Positions 46,075 to 55,574 of a stretch of 64,000 bases of DNA are shown piece by piece; the stretch's first letter is position 1; each line of letters opens with the position of its first letter. Under the pieces are notes generated by a model, which was not told the DNA's origin, searched no databases, and saw only the letters and a program-made list of their open reading frames with translations. The position numbers and the translations under genes are program-made. The stretch comes from RGIG3009 sp964390295 (lineage in GTDB: Bacteria; Bacillota; Clostridia; Oscillospirales; Acutalibacteraceae), in contig CAYMHR010000002.1 of the NCBI GenBank assembly GCA_964390295.1, positions 1 through 64,000 on the forward strand, read 5' to 3'.

Positions 46075-46759
46075 AGCGGATCGCTTCGTTACCGCGCTAA
46101 CGCGCGATTGCGGCCTGATCCGTGCCTCCGTGCGCGGTGCGCGTCAAATGAAAAACCGCAACGGCTCGGCTACCCAGCTTCTTTGCTATTCCCGACTGAC
46201 CCTGTATAAAGGCCGGGAAAAGTATATCGTAGACGATGCCGAACCGATTAAAGTGTTTTTTGAGGTGCGAGAGCAGCTGGACAAACTGGCTCTCGCACAA
46301 TATTTTTGCGAGCTGGCCGGCGTGCTGGCGCCGCAGGAGGAGCCTGCCGAAGAAGCGCTTCGCCTGTTGCTCAACGCCCTGCATTATCTGGCGGAAGGCT
46401 CGCGCTCTCCAAAACTCATTAAGGCCGTTGCTGAATTGCGCCTGCTGTGTCAGGCGGGCTATACGCCGGCGGTGGCGGCTTGTTCGACCTGCGGTACTTC
46501 GGCCGACCACGGCTGGTTTTCCCCGCTAAACGGCATACTGCTGTGTGATCCCTGCCATGGCGTTTCCGAAGCCCTGCCCGTTTCCGCCACCACCTTGGCG
46601 GCGTTGCGCCACGTTGTTTACGCCCCGTTTGAGCGCTGCTTTGCTTTTTCGTTGCCGGAAAACGAGGCCGCCGCCCTTGGCAATTTGGCAGAACGTTTTT
46701 TGCTGGCACAGTTGGGACGCAGCTTTAATACCCTGGAATTTTACCATAGTCTTACATAA
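46022..46759 (+). CDS. recO: DNA repair protein RecO
   Basis: About 245 aa. N-terminal OB fold (TTDALIVRENNNIGEADRF), a helical middle and a C-terminal zinc motif (CSTCG...LCDPCH, about 155-190). RecO loads RecA on SSB-coated single-stranded DNA with RecR. The ATG at 46022 follows GGAGGAG and lies inside yqzL. Confidence 0.94.
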   Translation: MKLTTDALIVRENNNIGEADRFVTALTRDCGLIRASVRGARQMKNRNGSATQLLCYSRLTLYKGREKYIVDDAEPIKVFFEVREQLDKLALAQYFCELAGVLAPQEEPAEEALRLLLNALHYLAEGSRSPKLIKAVAELRLLCQAGYTPAVAACSTCGTSADHGWFSPLNGILLCDPCHGVSEALPVSATTLAALRHVVYAPFERCFAFSLPENEAAALGNLAERFLLAQLGRSFNTLEFYHSLT

Positions 46760-46771
46760 GGAGACACCTGC

Positions 46772-49153
46772 ATGAATAAGCATTACCGCTCTTTAGAGCT
46801 GGATAAAATACTGGAATTGTTAGCCGGTCAAGCGATCTGCTCCGATACGGCGGAGGCCGCGCGTGCCTTGCGCCCTTCTACCCATCTTTCCGAAGTCCGA
46901 CGACTTTTGGACGAAACGGATGCCGCCGCCACGTTAATGGCGAAATTCGGAGCTCCCTCCTTTGGCGGTGCCGTCAATGTCACCAACACCTTGCGCCGAG
47001 CACAAGCAGGCGCGATGCTGACGCCGGGCGAGCTATTACGCGTTGCCGATACTCTGCGTGCGATCCGCTCGCTGGTCGAGTGGAGACAGCACGGCGAAGG
47101 CGTTACCACCTGCTTGGACGAACGGTTTTCTCTGCTGTCGGCCAACAAATATCTGGAGGATTGCATTCGTACCGCCATCGTTTCGGAAGAGGAAATCAGC
47201 GATCACGCTTCTTCCACGCTGTCGGATATTCGGCGCCGTATGCGCGCCGCGACCGTGCGCGTGCGGGAACAGCTGGATAAGCTCATCCATTCCCCCAACG
47301 CGCAAAAGCTACTGCAGGACCCGGTTATCACCATTCGCGACGGCCGCTTTGTGGTTCCCGTTAAGGCGGAGCACCGCAGCGACGTGCCGGGCTTGGTTCA
47401 CGACACCTCTGCCTCCGGAGCTACGGTTTTCATCGAGCCGATCGGTGTCGTGGAAGCCAACAACGAGCTGAAGCTATGGGAATCTCGCGAGGCGGCGGAA
47501 ATCGAACACATTCTGCAAGAGCTTTCCGCCGAGGCGGGCTCCTTTGCCGACACGATTCTTCAAGATTATGCCGTTCTCATCGAGTTGGATTTGATCTTTG
47601 CCAAAGCACGGCTTGCCTATAGCATGAAAGCAATCCGCCCCGCTCTGACCGAGGACGGTTGTATTCGCTTGCGGCGTGCACGGCATCCGCTGATCGCCGC
47701 CGATCGTGTCGTTCCCATCGACGTGGAACTGGGAACGCAGTTTGACACGTTGGTTATCACCGGCCCCAATACCGGCGGCAAAACCGTTACGTTAAAAACG
47801 TTGGGACTGCTCACACTGATGGTTCAGTGCGGATTGCTTCCTCCCGTCAGCGACGGAAGCTCTTTTTCCGTGTTTCGCACGGTATTGGCAGATATCGGTG
47901 ACGAACAATCGATCGAGCAGTCGTTATCCACCTTTTCTGCCCACACGACAAACATTATCCGCATCCTGAACGAAGCCGACGATCACAGCTTGGTTCTTCT
48001 GGACGAATTGGGAGCCGGCACCGATCCGGTGGAAGGCGCAGCTTTGGCAACCGCCACGCTGGAACAGCTTCGAGCACAGGGCGCACGGATCGCCGCCACA
48101 ACGCATTATGCCGAGCTAAAAGCGTATGCCCTGCAAACCGCCGGCGTGGAAAACGGCAGTTGTGAATTTGACGTTGCTACACTCCGCCCCACTTACCGTT
48201 TGCTGGTTGGCGTGCCCGGTCGCTCCAATGCGTTTGCCATTTCCGAACGACTCGGTATGTCCCCTGCCGTTGTCGAGCATGCGCGATCCTTGGTCAACAA
48301 CGACAACCGTCGGTTGGAAGAACTCGTCGTTACACTTGAGGAAAAGCGACAAGCTCTGGAAGCCAGCCTGACTGAAGCCAAACGCGCTTCCGTAGCTGCC
48401 GAAGAAGCCAAAGCGGCGGCGGAGCGTCGCCTACATGAACTGGACGAGCTACGTGACAAAGAACTGGAGGAAGCGCGCAGTCAAGCAAAATATTTGGTGG
48501 AGCGTGCCCGACGCGATGCCGAAGCTCTGGTGGAGGAGCTAAACGCCTTGCGCCGCCAAAAAGACACCGCTGATTTTTCAAAGCGAGCGGCAACGGCCAG
48601 CGCACAGCTTCGCAATCGCCTTAACAAGCTGGAGGATGATATCGATCCCGTCACACGGCATCGTCACGATGACTACACCCTCCCACGGCCGTTGCAGGTG
48701 GGCGACGAAGTCCTCCTGACCGATCTTAACAAACCGGCGGTGGTCGTAGCCATTAATCCCGGCAACGACACGATTGAAGTGCAAGCCGGCATTATCCGCA
48801 CCCGTGTTAAGTCGGACGCCGTGCGACTGCTGGATAAAAGCGCCCGTCCCACGGCGCGTCAAACCATCGGACGGCGACTTCCCGACAGCTTGTCCCGCTC
48901 CTCACGCTCAGCGCGCACCGAGCTGGATTTGCGTGGCCTGACCACGGAGGAAGCCCTTATGGAAGTAGATAAATTTTTGGACGACGCACGCCTTTCCGGG
49001 CTGGAACGCATCACCATCATTCACGGCAAGGGAACCGGTGCCTTGCGTGCCGCCGTACAAACACACCTTCGCTCCTGCCCCGGCGTGGCCTCCTTTCGGC
49101 TCGGCGCCTACGGCGAGGGCGAATCCGGCGTAACCGTCGTAACAATGAAATGA
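46772..49153 (+). CDS. mutS2: Endonuclease MutS2
   Basis: 793 aa. The MutS-like clamp/lever region is followed by the ATPase with Walker A GPNTGGKTVTLKTLG (about 330) and LVLLDELGAGTDPVEGAAL, a coiled coil (about 510-610) and a C-terminal Smr nuclease domain (about 715-793; ELDLRGLTTEEAL and IIHGKGTGALR). MutS2 acts on collided ribosomes and branched DNA, not mismatch repair. Confidence 0.97.
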   Translation: MNKHYRSLELDKILELLAGQAICSDTAEAARALRPSTHLSEVRRLLDETDAAATLMAKFGAPSFGGAVNVTNTLRRAQAGAMLTPGELLRVADTLRAIRSLVEWRQHGEGVTTCLDERFSLLSANKYLEDCIRTAIVSEEEISDHASSTLSDIRRRMRAATVRVREQLDKLIHSPNAQKLLQDPVITIRDGRFVVPVKAEHRSDVPGLVHDTSASGATVFIEPIGVVEANNELKLWESREAAEIEHILQELSAEAGSFADTILQDYAVLIELDLIFAKARLAYSMKAIRPALTEDGCIRLRRARHPLIAADRVVPIDVELGTQFDTLVITGPNTGGKTVTLKTLGLLTLMVQCGLLPPVSDGSSFSVFRTVLADIGDEQSIEQSLSTFSAHTTNIIRILNEADDHSLVLLDELGAGTDPVEGAALATATLEQLRAQGARIAATTHYAELKAYALQTAGVENGSCEFDVATLRPTYRLLVGVPGRSNAFAISERLGMSPAVVEHARSLVNNDNRRLEELVVTLEEKRQALEASLTEAKRASVAAEEAKAAAERRLHELDELRDKELEEARSQAKYLVERARRDAEALVEELNALRRQKDTADFSKRAATASAQLRNRLNKLEDDIDPVTRHRHDDYTLPRPLQVGDEVLLTDLNKPAVVVAINPGNDTIEVQAGIIRTRVKSDAVRLLDKSARPTARQTIGRRLPDSLSRSSRSARTELDLRGLTTEEALMEVDKFLDDARLSGLERITIIHGKGTGALRAAVQTHLRSCPGVASFRLGAYGEGESGVTVVTMK

Positions 49154-49167
49154 AACGGGGTATTGCT

Positions 49168-49863
49168 ATGCTACGCATTGTTTTTTGTGACGTGGACGGG
49201 ACGTTGTTGCCTTCCGGCACTTCCACGCCGACCCCGGAAACGTTGGAGGCACTTCGTCGTCTGACGGATCGTGGGATCACGGTTGTCATTGCCAGCGGCC
49301 GTCCGTACTCCCAGCTTCGCGCACTGTTTGGTGCCTTGTCGCACCGCTTGCTGTTTATCTGTCTGGATGGGGCATTGACCCGTCGCCACGACTTCATTCT
49401 CCACAAGCGTCCCTTGCCCAAAAAAGTGGCACACGCGTTACTGGAACGGTTCCCGAATGCGGTCGTACACGGGCGCGAAACCACCTACGCGTTGGGAGAG
49501 ACTCCCGTGACCGGCGGTCGTTTCGTCTCTACGCCAAACGAAATTGGCGAAGATTATCTCAAGCTGGAGCTATATGCTTCCTCTGCGCCGGAGCCAAGTC
49601 CTTACTATCGCGTTGCCTACCGAACGGACGGCTTAACCGAATTGGTCGCTCCCTGTGCCGATAAAGGCACTGCCGCTTCCACGTTGTTGCAAAAGCTCGG
49701 CATTTCACCCGATCAAGCCGTTGCTTTTGGCGACGGTGAAAACGACGTGTCTCTTTTAAGCACCGTAGGGCATCCCTATCGGATGCGCGGTACGTTGCCG
49801 GAGCTGTCCGTTCCCGAAACCGACAGCGTAATCGACACCCTGCACGAACTGTTTCAGATATAA
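49168..49863 (+). CDS. HAD-superfamily (Cof-type) hydrolase
   Basis: About 231 aa. Motif I is FCDVDGTLLPSG, with IASGRPYSQLRAL and the closing AFGDGENDVSLL, the pattern of Cof-like phosphatases of sugar or cofactor phosphates. The ATG at 49168 follows ACGGGG; the ATG at 49150 overlaps the mutS2 stop and has no such site. Confidence 0.9.
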   Translation: MLRIVFCDVDGTLLPSGTSTPTPETLEALRRLTDRGITVVIASGRPYSQLRALFGALSHRLLFICLDGALTRRHDFILHKRPLPKKVAHALLERFPNAVVHGRETTYALGETPVTGGRFVSTPNEIGEDYLKLELYASSAPEPSPYYRVAYRTDGLTELVAPCADKGTAASTLLQKLGISPDQAVAFGDGENDVSLLSTVGHPYRMRGTLPELSVPETDSVIDTLHELFQI

Positions 49864-49867
49864 CGAC

Positions 49868-49905
49868 AGCGGAGCCGACTCTGTGATCGGCTCCGCTGAC
49901 TTTTA
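49868..49905 (+). terminator. Terminator at the convergent end of the HAD and YdcF genes
   Basis: AGCGGAGCCGA pairs with TCGGCTCCGCT (8-nt loop), followed by GACTTTTATT on the plus strand. Confidence 0.75.
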
Positions 49906-50667
49906 TTCTCCCAATAGATACAGACGACAAATACCAAAGAAATCCCGAACCCAATAGCTGCCGAGCAGGTCCCATCGCGTAGCGGCCGACACCGCTCCAA
50001 CGTTGGAAACACCCACGCGCTGTGCCAACTGCTGTGAGCGATATTGGTGAAACTCCTGCGTAGCAACGGCAACCGATTCGTTCCATTCCTTTTCTTCGAT
50101 CACACGTTTGGAAAACAAAAAGTTTTCATACGTGCTGGTTGACTGTTCCTCCACGGCAATGCGATCTTCCGCAATACCGTGCTCAATCAAATAGGCACGC
50201 ATCACGGAAGCCTCGGTACACGACTCATCTTGCCCTTGTCCTCCGCTGACAACGCACCGCGAAGCCGGGTGCTCCTGCAAATACTGAATCGCCGCATTCA
50301 TTCGCACCCGGAGGGATAAGCTCGGTCGGTCTCCGCGCACTGCGGCACCCGGCACGATCACCGTAGCACCGTCAGCCGGTTCCCGGTAGGAGGCACAAAC
50401 CATACGCACGCTCACAACGGTAAAGAGCAGTATCAATCCCGTGCTCACAATCGCAACGGCACAGAGAACAACGCGCCCCATCGAAAGTTGCCACAGGCGG
50501 CACACTCCGGCAGATACCTCCGGAAAGCGGAGCGAAACGCAGGTTCCCAGGAATCCAACGACCATCAGCGCGATCGAACCTACGTTGCACACACCGGAAA
50601 ACAGCGGAAGAACCCCCCACGTTAAAAGCAATGCGCCGAACACCGCGCCAAGCACGCGAAATATCAT
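49903..50667 (-). CDS. YdcF/SanA/ElyC-family (DUF218) membrane protein
   Basis: 254 aa with three N-terminal hydrophobic segments (about 1-95) and a DUF218 domain (about 100-254). The domain has TVIVPGAAVRGDRPSLSLRVR, CVVSGGQGQDE and VEEQSTSTYENFLFSK, which carry the conserved Gly/Ser and Glu/Asn positions. The family affects envelope integrity; enzymatic activity is unproven. It is monocistronic here. Confidence 0.88.
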   Translation of the reverse strand: MIFRVLGAVFGALLLTWGVLPLFSGVCNVGSIALMVVGFLGTCVSLRFPEVSAGVCRLWQLSMGRVVLCAVAIVSTGLILLFTVVSVRMVCASYREPADGATVIVPGAAVRGDRPSLSLRVRMNAAIQYLQEHPASRCVVSGGQGQDESCTEASVMRAYLIEHGIAEDRIAVEEQSTSTYENFLFSKRVIEEKEWNESVAVATQEFHQYRSQQLAQRVGVSNVGAVSAATRWDLLGSYWVRDFFGICRLYLLGE

Positions 50668-50687
50668 GCTGTTCCTCCTTAAAGCGC

Positions 50688-50716
50688 AAAACGCCCACCG
50701 ATTTGGTGGGCGTTTT
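50688..50716 (-). terminator. Terminator after serA
   Basis: Perfect 12-bp stem (AAAACGCCCACC with GGTGGGCGTTTT, 5-nt loop) just past the serA stop on the minus strand. Confidence 0.85.
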
Positions 50717-50726
50717 GTAAAACCAA

Positions 50727-51884
50727 TCAGATTTTGCGGACGCGAATGACGCCTTCCACAGCGCGAATCTTTTCAATCGTCGCTTCCGAGACGTCCTCGG
50801 TCAAATCCAAAACGGTATAGGCATAGTCTTTTTTGGAGCGGTTAGTCATCGTATCGATGTTAAGACCGTTCTCCGAGATCAGCGTGCTGATCTGCGCCAG
50901 CATGGTGGGAACGTTGCGATGCAACACGCACACACGCACAGCGGTAGACTTGGCAGTCTCCATGTTCGGATAATTGACCGAATTGCGAATAATACCCTGC
51001 TCCAAATAAGCCTTCAGCTCATCCGCCGCCATCATAGCACAGTTGTCTTCGCTTTCCGGGGTAGAGGCACCCAAGTGCGGAATCGCCACCACGTTTTCCA
51101 CGTTCAGCATCTCATCCGACGGAAAATCGACAACGTAAGCGGCAACCTTACCTTCCGCAAGCGCCGCGATCATCGCTTCGCCGTTGACAAGCTCGCCACG
51201 AGCAAAGTTCAAAATCCGAACGCCGTCCTTCATGGAAGCAATGCTCTTAGCGTCGATGGTGTTTTTGGTATCGGGGGTCAGCGGTAAGTGCAGCGTAATA
51301 TAATCACACTCGGCAAACAACTGATCCAACGTAGCGGCATGATGAACCGAGCGCGACAGTTTCCACGCGGCATCGACCGACAAATACGGATCGTAACCAT
51401 ACACTTCCATGCCCAGCGCCTGCGCCGCGTTGGCAACCAGCACACCAATGGCACCCAAACCGATAACGCCCAGCTTTTTTCCCAGAATTTCCGGGCCGGC
51501 AAACTGGCTCTTGCCTTTTTCGACCAACTTGCCCACTTCAGCGCCCTGGCCCTTCAGCGTGCGCGCCCATTCAATGGCGGGCACCACTTTGCGGGAGGCC
51601 AACAACAAGCCGGCGATAACCAGCTCCTTCACGGCATTGGCATTGGCACCGGGCGTATTAAACACGACGATGCCTTCTTCGCTGCAACGGTCCAGCGGGA
51701 TATTGTTCACACCGGCACCGGCACGCGCTACCGCAAGCAACGAAGCCGGGAATTCCGTTTCGTGCAACGAAGCCGAACGAACCAAAATGCCTTCCGGATT
51801 TTCCACCGCGTCGCCTACCGTATATCCGGCACCCAAACGATCGGTGCCGCAGGCGGCGATCTTATTCATCGTTAAAATATTCAC
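50727..51884 (-). CDS. serA: D-3-phosphoglycerate dehydrogenase
   Basis: 385 aa, first step of serine synthesis. NAD-binding motif GLGAIGVLVANAAQALG (about 147-163), catalytic-site text FARGELVN and PHLGASTPESE, and a C-terminal ACT domain (about 315-385) that usually senses serine. It starts 12 bp after serC in the same transcript. Confidence 0.95.
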   Translation of the reverse strand: MNILTMNKIAACGTDRLGAGYTVGDAVENPEGILVRSASLHETEFPASLLAVARAGAGVNNIPLDRCSEEGIVVFNTPGANANAVKELVIAGLLLASRKVVPAIEWARTLKGQGAEVGKLVEKGKSQFAGPEILGKKLGVIGLGAIGVLVANAAQALGMEVYGYDPYLSVDAAWKLSRSVHHAATLDQLFAECDYITLHLPLTPDTKNTIDAKSIASMKDGVRILNFARGELVNGEAMIAALAEGKVAAYVVDFPSDEMLNVENVVAIPHLGASTPESEDNCAMMAADELKAYLEQGIIRNSVNYPNMETAKSTAVRVCVLHRNVPTMLAQISTLISENGLNIDTMTNRSKKDYAYTVLDLTEDVSEATIEKIRAVEGVIRVRKI

Positions 51885-51896
51885 GTTACACTCTCC

Positions 51897-52982
51897 TTAC
51901 GCGTTGGCCGCTTCAAACGCCTTCATAAATTCGACCAGCTTTTCAACGCCTTCCACCGGCATGGCGTTGTAAATGGAAGCGCGCATACCACCGACCGAGC
52001 GGTGACCCTTCAGATTAACGAAACCGGCCGCAGCCGCTTCCTTCACGAACTTGGCATCCAGCTCTTCATTGCCGGTCACGAACGGAATGTTCATCAGCGA
52101 GCGATCCTGCTTTTCCACCGTGCCGCGGAACAGCTTGGAGGAATCCAGGAAGTCATACAGCAGGGCGGCTTTCTTTTCGTTGATAGCCTTCATGTTTTCC
52201 AAACCGCCGATTTCGTCGCGCAGCCACTCCAGCACCAGCTTGCAGATGTAAATGGAATAGCAGGGCGGCGTGTTGTACATCGAACCGTTGTCGGCGTGGA
52301 TGCTGTACTTGAACATCGTCGGCGTGCTCTCCTGTGCCTCACCGATCAAATCCTCACGAACGATCACCACAGTCAGGCCGGCCGGACCCATGTTCTTTTG
52401 TGCACCGGCATACAGCAGACCGAAGCGGGAAACGTCGATCGGCTCGGACAAAATGCAGGACGACACGTCCGCCACCAGCGGCACGCTGCCCGTTTCCGGC
52501 AACGTGGTATACTTGGTACCGTAGATGGTGTTGTTCATGCAAATGTGGAAATAATCCGCATCGGCGGTAAAATCCGCTTCGTTCCACGCCGGAATATAAG
52601 AGAACGTCTTATCCTTGGAGCTGGCAATCACCTTGGTCTCACCGTAGCGAGATGCCTCCTGATAGGCTTTGTTCGCCCACTGGCCGGTGATGATAAAATC
52701 TGCCTTGCCGCTCTTGGTCATCAGGTTCAACGGGATCATCGCGAATTGAGACGATGCGCCACCCTGCAAAAACAGCACCTTATAGTTATCGGGAATGTTC
52801 ATCACTTCACGCAGGAGTGCTTCACATTCCTTAATGATTGCATCGTAGGTTTTCGATCGATGGGACATCTCCATCACGGATTGACCGGAGCCCTGATAAT
52901 CCATCATTTCTTCTGCCGCACGACGCAACACGCTTTCCGGCAGCACCGAGGGGCCCGCGGAAAAATTGTACACTCTTGCCAT
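51897..52982 (-). CDS. serC: Phosphoserine aminotransferase
   Basis: 361 aa, PLP enzyme making phosphoserine from phosphohydroxypyruvate. It starts MARVYNFSAGPSVLPESVLR and has GGASSQFAMIPLNL, the PLP-lysine in YAGAQKNMGPAGLTVVI and HRSVGGMRASIYNA. No serB is seen nearby. Confidence 0.97.
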   Translation of the reverse strand: MARVYNFSAGPSVLPESVLRRAAEEMMDYQGSGQSVMEMSHRSKTYDAIIKECEALLREVMNIPDNYKVLFLQGGASSQFAMIPLNLMTKSGKADFIITGQWANKAYQEASRYGETKVIASSKDKTFSYIPAWNEADFTADADYFHICMNNTIYGTKYTTLPETGSVPLVADVSSCILSEPIDVSRFGLLYAGAQKNMGPAGLTVVIVREDLIGEAQESTPTMFKYSIHADNGSMYNTPPCYSIYICKLVLEWLRDEIGGLENMKAINEKKAALLYDFLDSSKLFRGTVEKQDRSLMNIPFVTGNEELDAKFVKEAAAAGFVNLKGHRSVGGMRASIYNAMPVEGVEKLVEFMKAFEAANA

Positions 52983-53024
52983 GGTTGATTCCTCCTGTAT
53001 ACGATAAAATTATGCTTACTGATT

Positions 53025-53053
53025 ATTTTACTCCTTTTCTTTTCAATAGTCAA
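53025..53053 (-). promoter_or_regulatory. Promoter of serC-serA
   Basis: Minus strand TTGACT (53053-53048), 17-bp spacer, TAAAAT (53030-53025), about 43 bp before serC. Confidence 0.75.
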
Positions 53054-53091
53054 CCGCTTTTCACGAATTCCGCAATTTTCATCACCGTGTC

Positions 53092-53120
53092 TTGCATATT
53101 TTTTTCAGAGCCGCTATAAT
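53092..53120 (+). promoter_or_regulatory. Promoter of the DRTGG/hydrogenase-like operon
   Basis: TTGCAT (53092-53097), 17-bp spacer, TATAAT (53115-53120), 33 bp before the first gene. Confidence 0.75.
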
Positions 53121-53152
53121 GAAAGTATACCACACCGAAAGGATGATTCACT

Positions 53153-53497
53153 ATGACCATCGCGGACGTTCAATCCATTCTAAACGCCAAGCTGCACTGC
53201 GGCTCCTCGCTGGAGGCCGACGTTCACAACGCCTGTGGCAGCGACATGATGAGCGACGTGCTCGCCTTTGTTAAAGAACAGTCAGTACTGCTGACCGGCC
53301 TTGTCAACACGCAAGTCGTTCGCACCGCGGAAATGATGGACATGGTATGCATCGTTTTTGTTCGCGGCAAGGAGCCAACCCCCGAAATGATCACCTTGGC
53401 AGAGGAGCGCGGCATGGTGCTGATGACCACGCCACTGCGGATGTTTACCGCCTGCGGTCTGCTGTACCAAAGCGGGCTGACCGGCGGCGACGTTTAA
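53153..53497 (+). CDS. DRTGG-domain protein (first)
   Basis: 114 aa, a single DRTGG-like domain: VKEQSVLLTGLVNTQVVRTAEMMD followed by MVCIVFVRGKEPTPE and a GLLYQSGL end. DRTGG domains occur beside CBS domains and in phosphotransacetylase; a ligand-binding role is supposed. AAAGGA precedes the ATG. It is the first gene of a five-gene operon with spacing of about 10-26 bp. Confidence 0.75.
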   Translation: MTIADVQSILNAKLHCGSSLEADVHNACGSDMMSDVLAFVKEQSVLLTGLVNTQVVRTAEMMDMVCIVFVRGKEPTPEMITLAEERGMVLMTTPLRMFTACGLLYQSGLTGGDV

Positions 53498-53523
53498 CGC
53501 CCGCGAAAGGCTGGTGAAACGCT

Positions 53524-53949
53524 TTGAGCATCAACTTGCATTATGAAGTCCCCGGCGACGACTTTACCCGCGCCGGAGAGGCCTCCGGTGCTGTTAAGGG
53601 AAAGCTGAAGCAGCTCGGCTTCCCGGCAGACGTCATCCGTCGCATCGCCATCGCCATGTATGAGGGCGAGATCAACATGGTCATCCACGCCGGCGGCGGC
53701 ACTGCCGACGTGGCCGTAGAACCCGACTGCGTTCGCATCACGCTGACCGACCACGGCCCCGGCATCCCCAATTTGGAGCTTGCCATGCAGGAGGGCTGGT
53801 CTACCGCCACCGAAACCGTCCGCAATCTCGGCTTCGGTGCCGGCATGGGACTGCCCAACATCAAGAAATACTCCGATTCTCTGGATATCGACACCGCTCC
53901 CGGCAAGGGAACCGTTATGCGGATCACGGTATTCGTGAATCACACGTAA
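53524..53949 (+). CDS. RsbW/SpoIIAB-like anti-sigma-type ATPase (HATPase_c)
   Basis: 141 aa starting at TTG after AAAGGCTGGTG. GHKL motifs are clear: N-box EGEINMVIHA, G1 DHGPGI, G2 FGAGMGLPNIKKYSD and a closing GKGTVMRI. Family members phosphorylate anti-anti-sigma proteins or act as stand-alone kinases. No sigma factor or STAS gene is adjacent; its partner may be a DRTGG protein or the hydrogenase-like protein. This is inference. Confidence 0.85.
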   Translation: MSINLHYEVPGDDFTRAGEASGAVKGKLKQLGFPADVIRRIAIAMYEGEINMVIHAGGGTADVAVEPDCVRITLTDHGPGIPNLELAMQEGWSTATETVRNLGFGAGMGLPNIKKYSDSLDIDTAPGKGTVMRITVFVNHT

Positions 53950-53961
53950 GGAGGCCGCTTC

Positions 53962-55239
53962 ATGGAACGCTTTGTGCACTCCGTAACGCTGGATAAAGAC
54001 AAATGCGTGGGCTGTACCAACTGCATCAAGCATTGCCCCACACAGGCGATTCGTGTGCGCGACGGCAAGGCGACGATCATTACCGCCCGTTGCATCGACT
54101 GCGGCGAGTGTATCCGCGTGTGCCCTCACCGCGCCAAAAAAGCACGCCACGATTCCCTGTCCCAGCTTGCCGATTTTTCGTATACCGTTGCCCTGCCGGC
54201 ACCGTCGCTGTACGGGCAGTTTCGCAACCTCGACGACGTTGACGTCATCCTCTCCGGCTTGCTGGAGTTGGGCTTTACCGAGGTGTTCGAGGTCTCCCGC
54301 GGTGCTGAAATCGTCTCCGACGTCACACGCCAGTTGTTGGCGGACGGAAAGCTGAAAAAACCCGTCATCAGCTCGGCATGCCCCGCCGTCGTGCGACTCA
54401 TTCAGGTGCGCTTTCCCGAACTGTGCGACCACGTTCTGCCGATCAAATCTCCCATGGAAGTCTCGGCGGCACTGGCGCGTCAGCGCGTGATGGCGCGCAC
54501 CGGGTTGGCCGCCGATCAAATCGGCATCTTTTTTCTGTCACCCTGTCCTGCCAAATACACCGACGCGCACGCGCCTCTCGGCATGCCGCGCTCCCAGGTG
54601 GATGGGGTGCTGGCAATCAGCGATATTTACCCGGCCCTGTTAAACAAAATGAACAAGCTGGAACACGTAGAACCGCTGTCACACTCCGGCTTGATCGGTG
54701 TCAGCTGGTCGTTTATCGGTGGCGAAGCCGCCGGAACGCTCAACGAAAACCACCTTTCCGCCGACGGCATCCAAAACGTCATCCGCGTACTGGAGGACCT
54801 GGAGGACGAGCGCTTCACCGACCTGGATTTTATCGAGCTGAACGCCTGCGCCGGCGGTTGTGTCGGTGGCGTGTTCACCACCGAAAACGGCTACGTCGCG
54901 CGCGCACGCATCAAGCACCTTCGCAAATACATGCCCGTCTCCTGCAATCGCGCCGACGAAGCCGGCGAGCTGTCATCGCTCTATTGGTCACAGCCATTGG
55001 TGGAAAATCCGGCGCTTCGGCTGGCGGAAAATGTGTTTGACGCGATGCGTCTGATGCAACGGGCCGACGCCATTGCCGAAACGCTTCCCAAGCTGGATTG
55101 CGGCTCCTGCGGTGCCCCCTCCTGTCATGCGCTGGCGGAGGACGTCGCGCTGGGGCTCGCCAACGAGGACGACTGCATTTTCCGTATGCGTCAGCGCCTA
55201 CACGATGAAACCGGAGGTGAACACCATGACCGTTCGTGA
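53962..55239 (+). CDS. [FeFe]-hydrogenase-like iron-sulfur protein, putative sensory type
   Basis: 425 aa. Two 4Fe-4S ferredoxin motifs (CVGCTNCIKHCP and CIDCGECIRVCP, about 15-55) precede an [FeFe]-hydrogenase large-subunit domain (about 75-370), with L1 SSACPAV, L2 SPCPAK and L3 NACAGGCVGG. The four H-cluster Cys are kept, but the proton-relay Cys of the usual TSCCP is Ala. A C-terminal FeS motif (CGSCGAPSC...C, about 375-400) follows. No PAS domain is present. Such changes occur in group C/D putative sensory hydrogenases, so sensing is more likely than bulk H2 production. Confidence 0.82.
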   Translation: MERFVHSVTLDKDKCVGCTNCIKHCPTQAIRVRDGKATIITARCIDCGECIRVCPHRAKKARHDSLSQLADFSYTVALPAPSLYGQFRNLDDVDVILSGLLELGFTEVFEVSRGAEIVSDVTRQLLADGKLKKPVISSACPAVVRLIQVRFPELCDHVLPIKSPMEVSAALARQRVMARTGLAADQIGIFFLSPCPAKYTDAHAPLGMPRSQVDGVLAISDIYPALLNKMNKLEHVEPLSHSGLIGVSWSFIGGEAAGTLNENHLSADGIQNVIRVLEDLEDERFTDLDFIELNACAGGCVGGVFTTENGYVARARIKHLRKYMPVSCNRADEAGELSSLYWSQPLVENPALRLAENVFDAMRLMQRADAIAETLPKLDCGSCGAPSCHALAEDVALGLANEDDCIFRMRQRLHDETGGEHHDRS

Positions 55240-55552
55240 CCTGATCGCTCCGCTGGAGCTGGAAGTGCTGTGCGAAGGCAAGCTCGACCGCCCCGTTGCC
55301 GGCGGCTACTGCGGTGACCTGTTAAGCTGGGTTATGGGCCGCGCCCCGTCGGGCCACGCCTGGTTCAGCGTCATGGGCAACGTCAACGCCATCGCCGTGT
55401 GCGTGCTGGCCGACCTGCCCTGTCTTATTCTATGCGAAAACGCCGCCTGTGATGAAGCTGCGCTGACGCGCGCCGCCACCGAGGGGGTTTCCGTGCTCCG
55501 CAGTCGCCGCGACGCCTACACGTTGGCCGTCGCGCTGTCCCGTCTGCTGTAA
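55226..55552 (+). CDS. DRTGG-domain protein (second)
   Basis: 108 aa starting MTVRDLIAPLELEVLCEG after GGAGGTGA. It overlaps the hydrogenase-like gene by 14 bp. The LSWVMGRAP, NVNAIAVCVLAD and SVLRSRRDAYTLAVAL segments match small DRTGG proteins. It is only weakly similar to the first DRTGG protein of the operon, so the two are probably not interchangeable. Confidence 0.75.
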   Translation: MTVRDLIAPLELEVLCEGKLDRPVAGGYCGDLLSWVMGRAPSGHAWFSVMGNVNAIAVCVLADLPCLILCENAACDEAALTRAATEGVSVLRSRRDAYTLAVALSRLL

Positions 55553-55574
55553 TCCGCGCGAAAGGAGAGATTCC

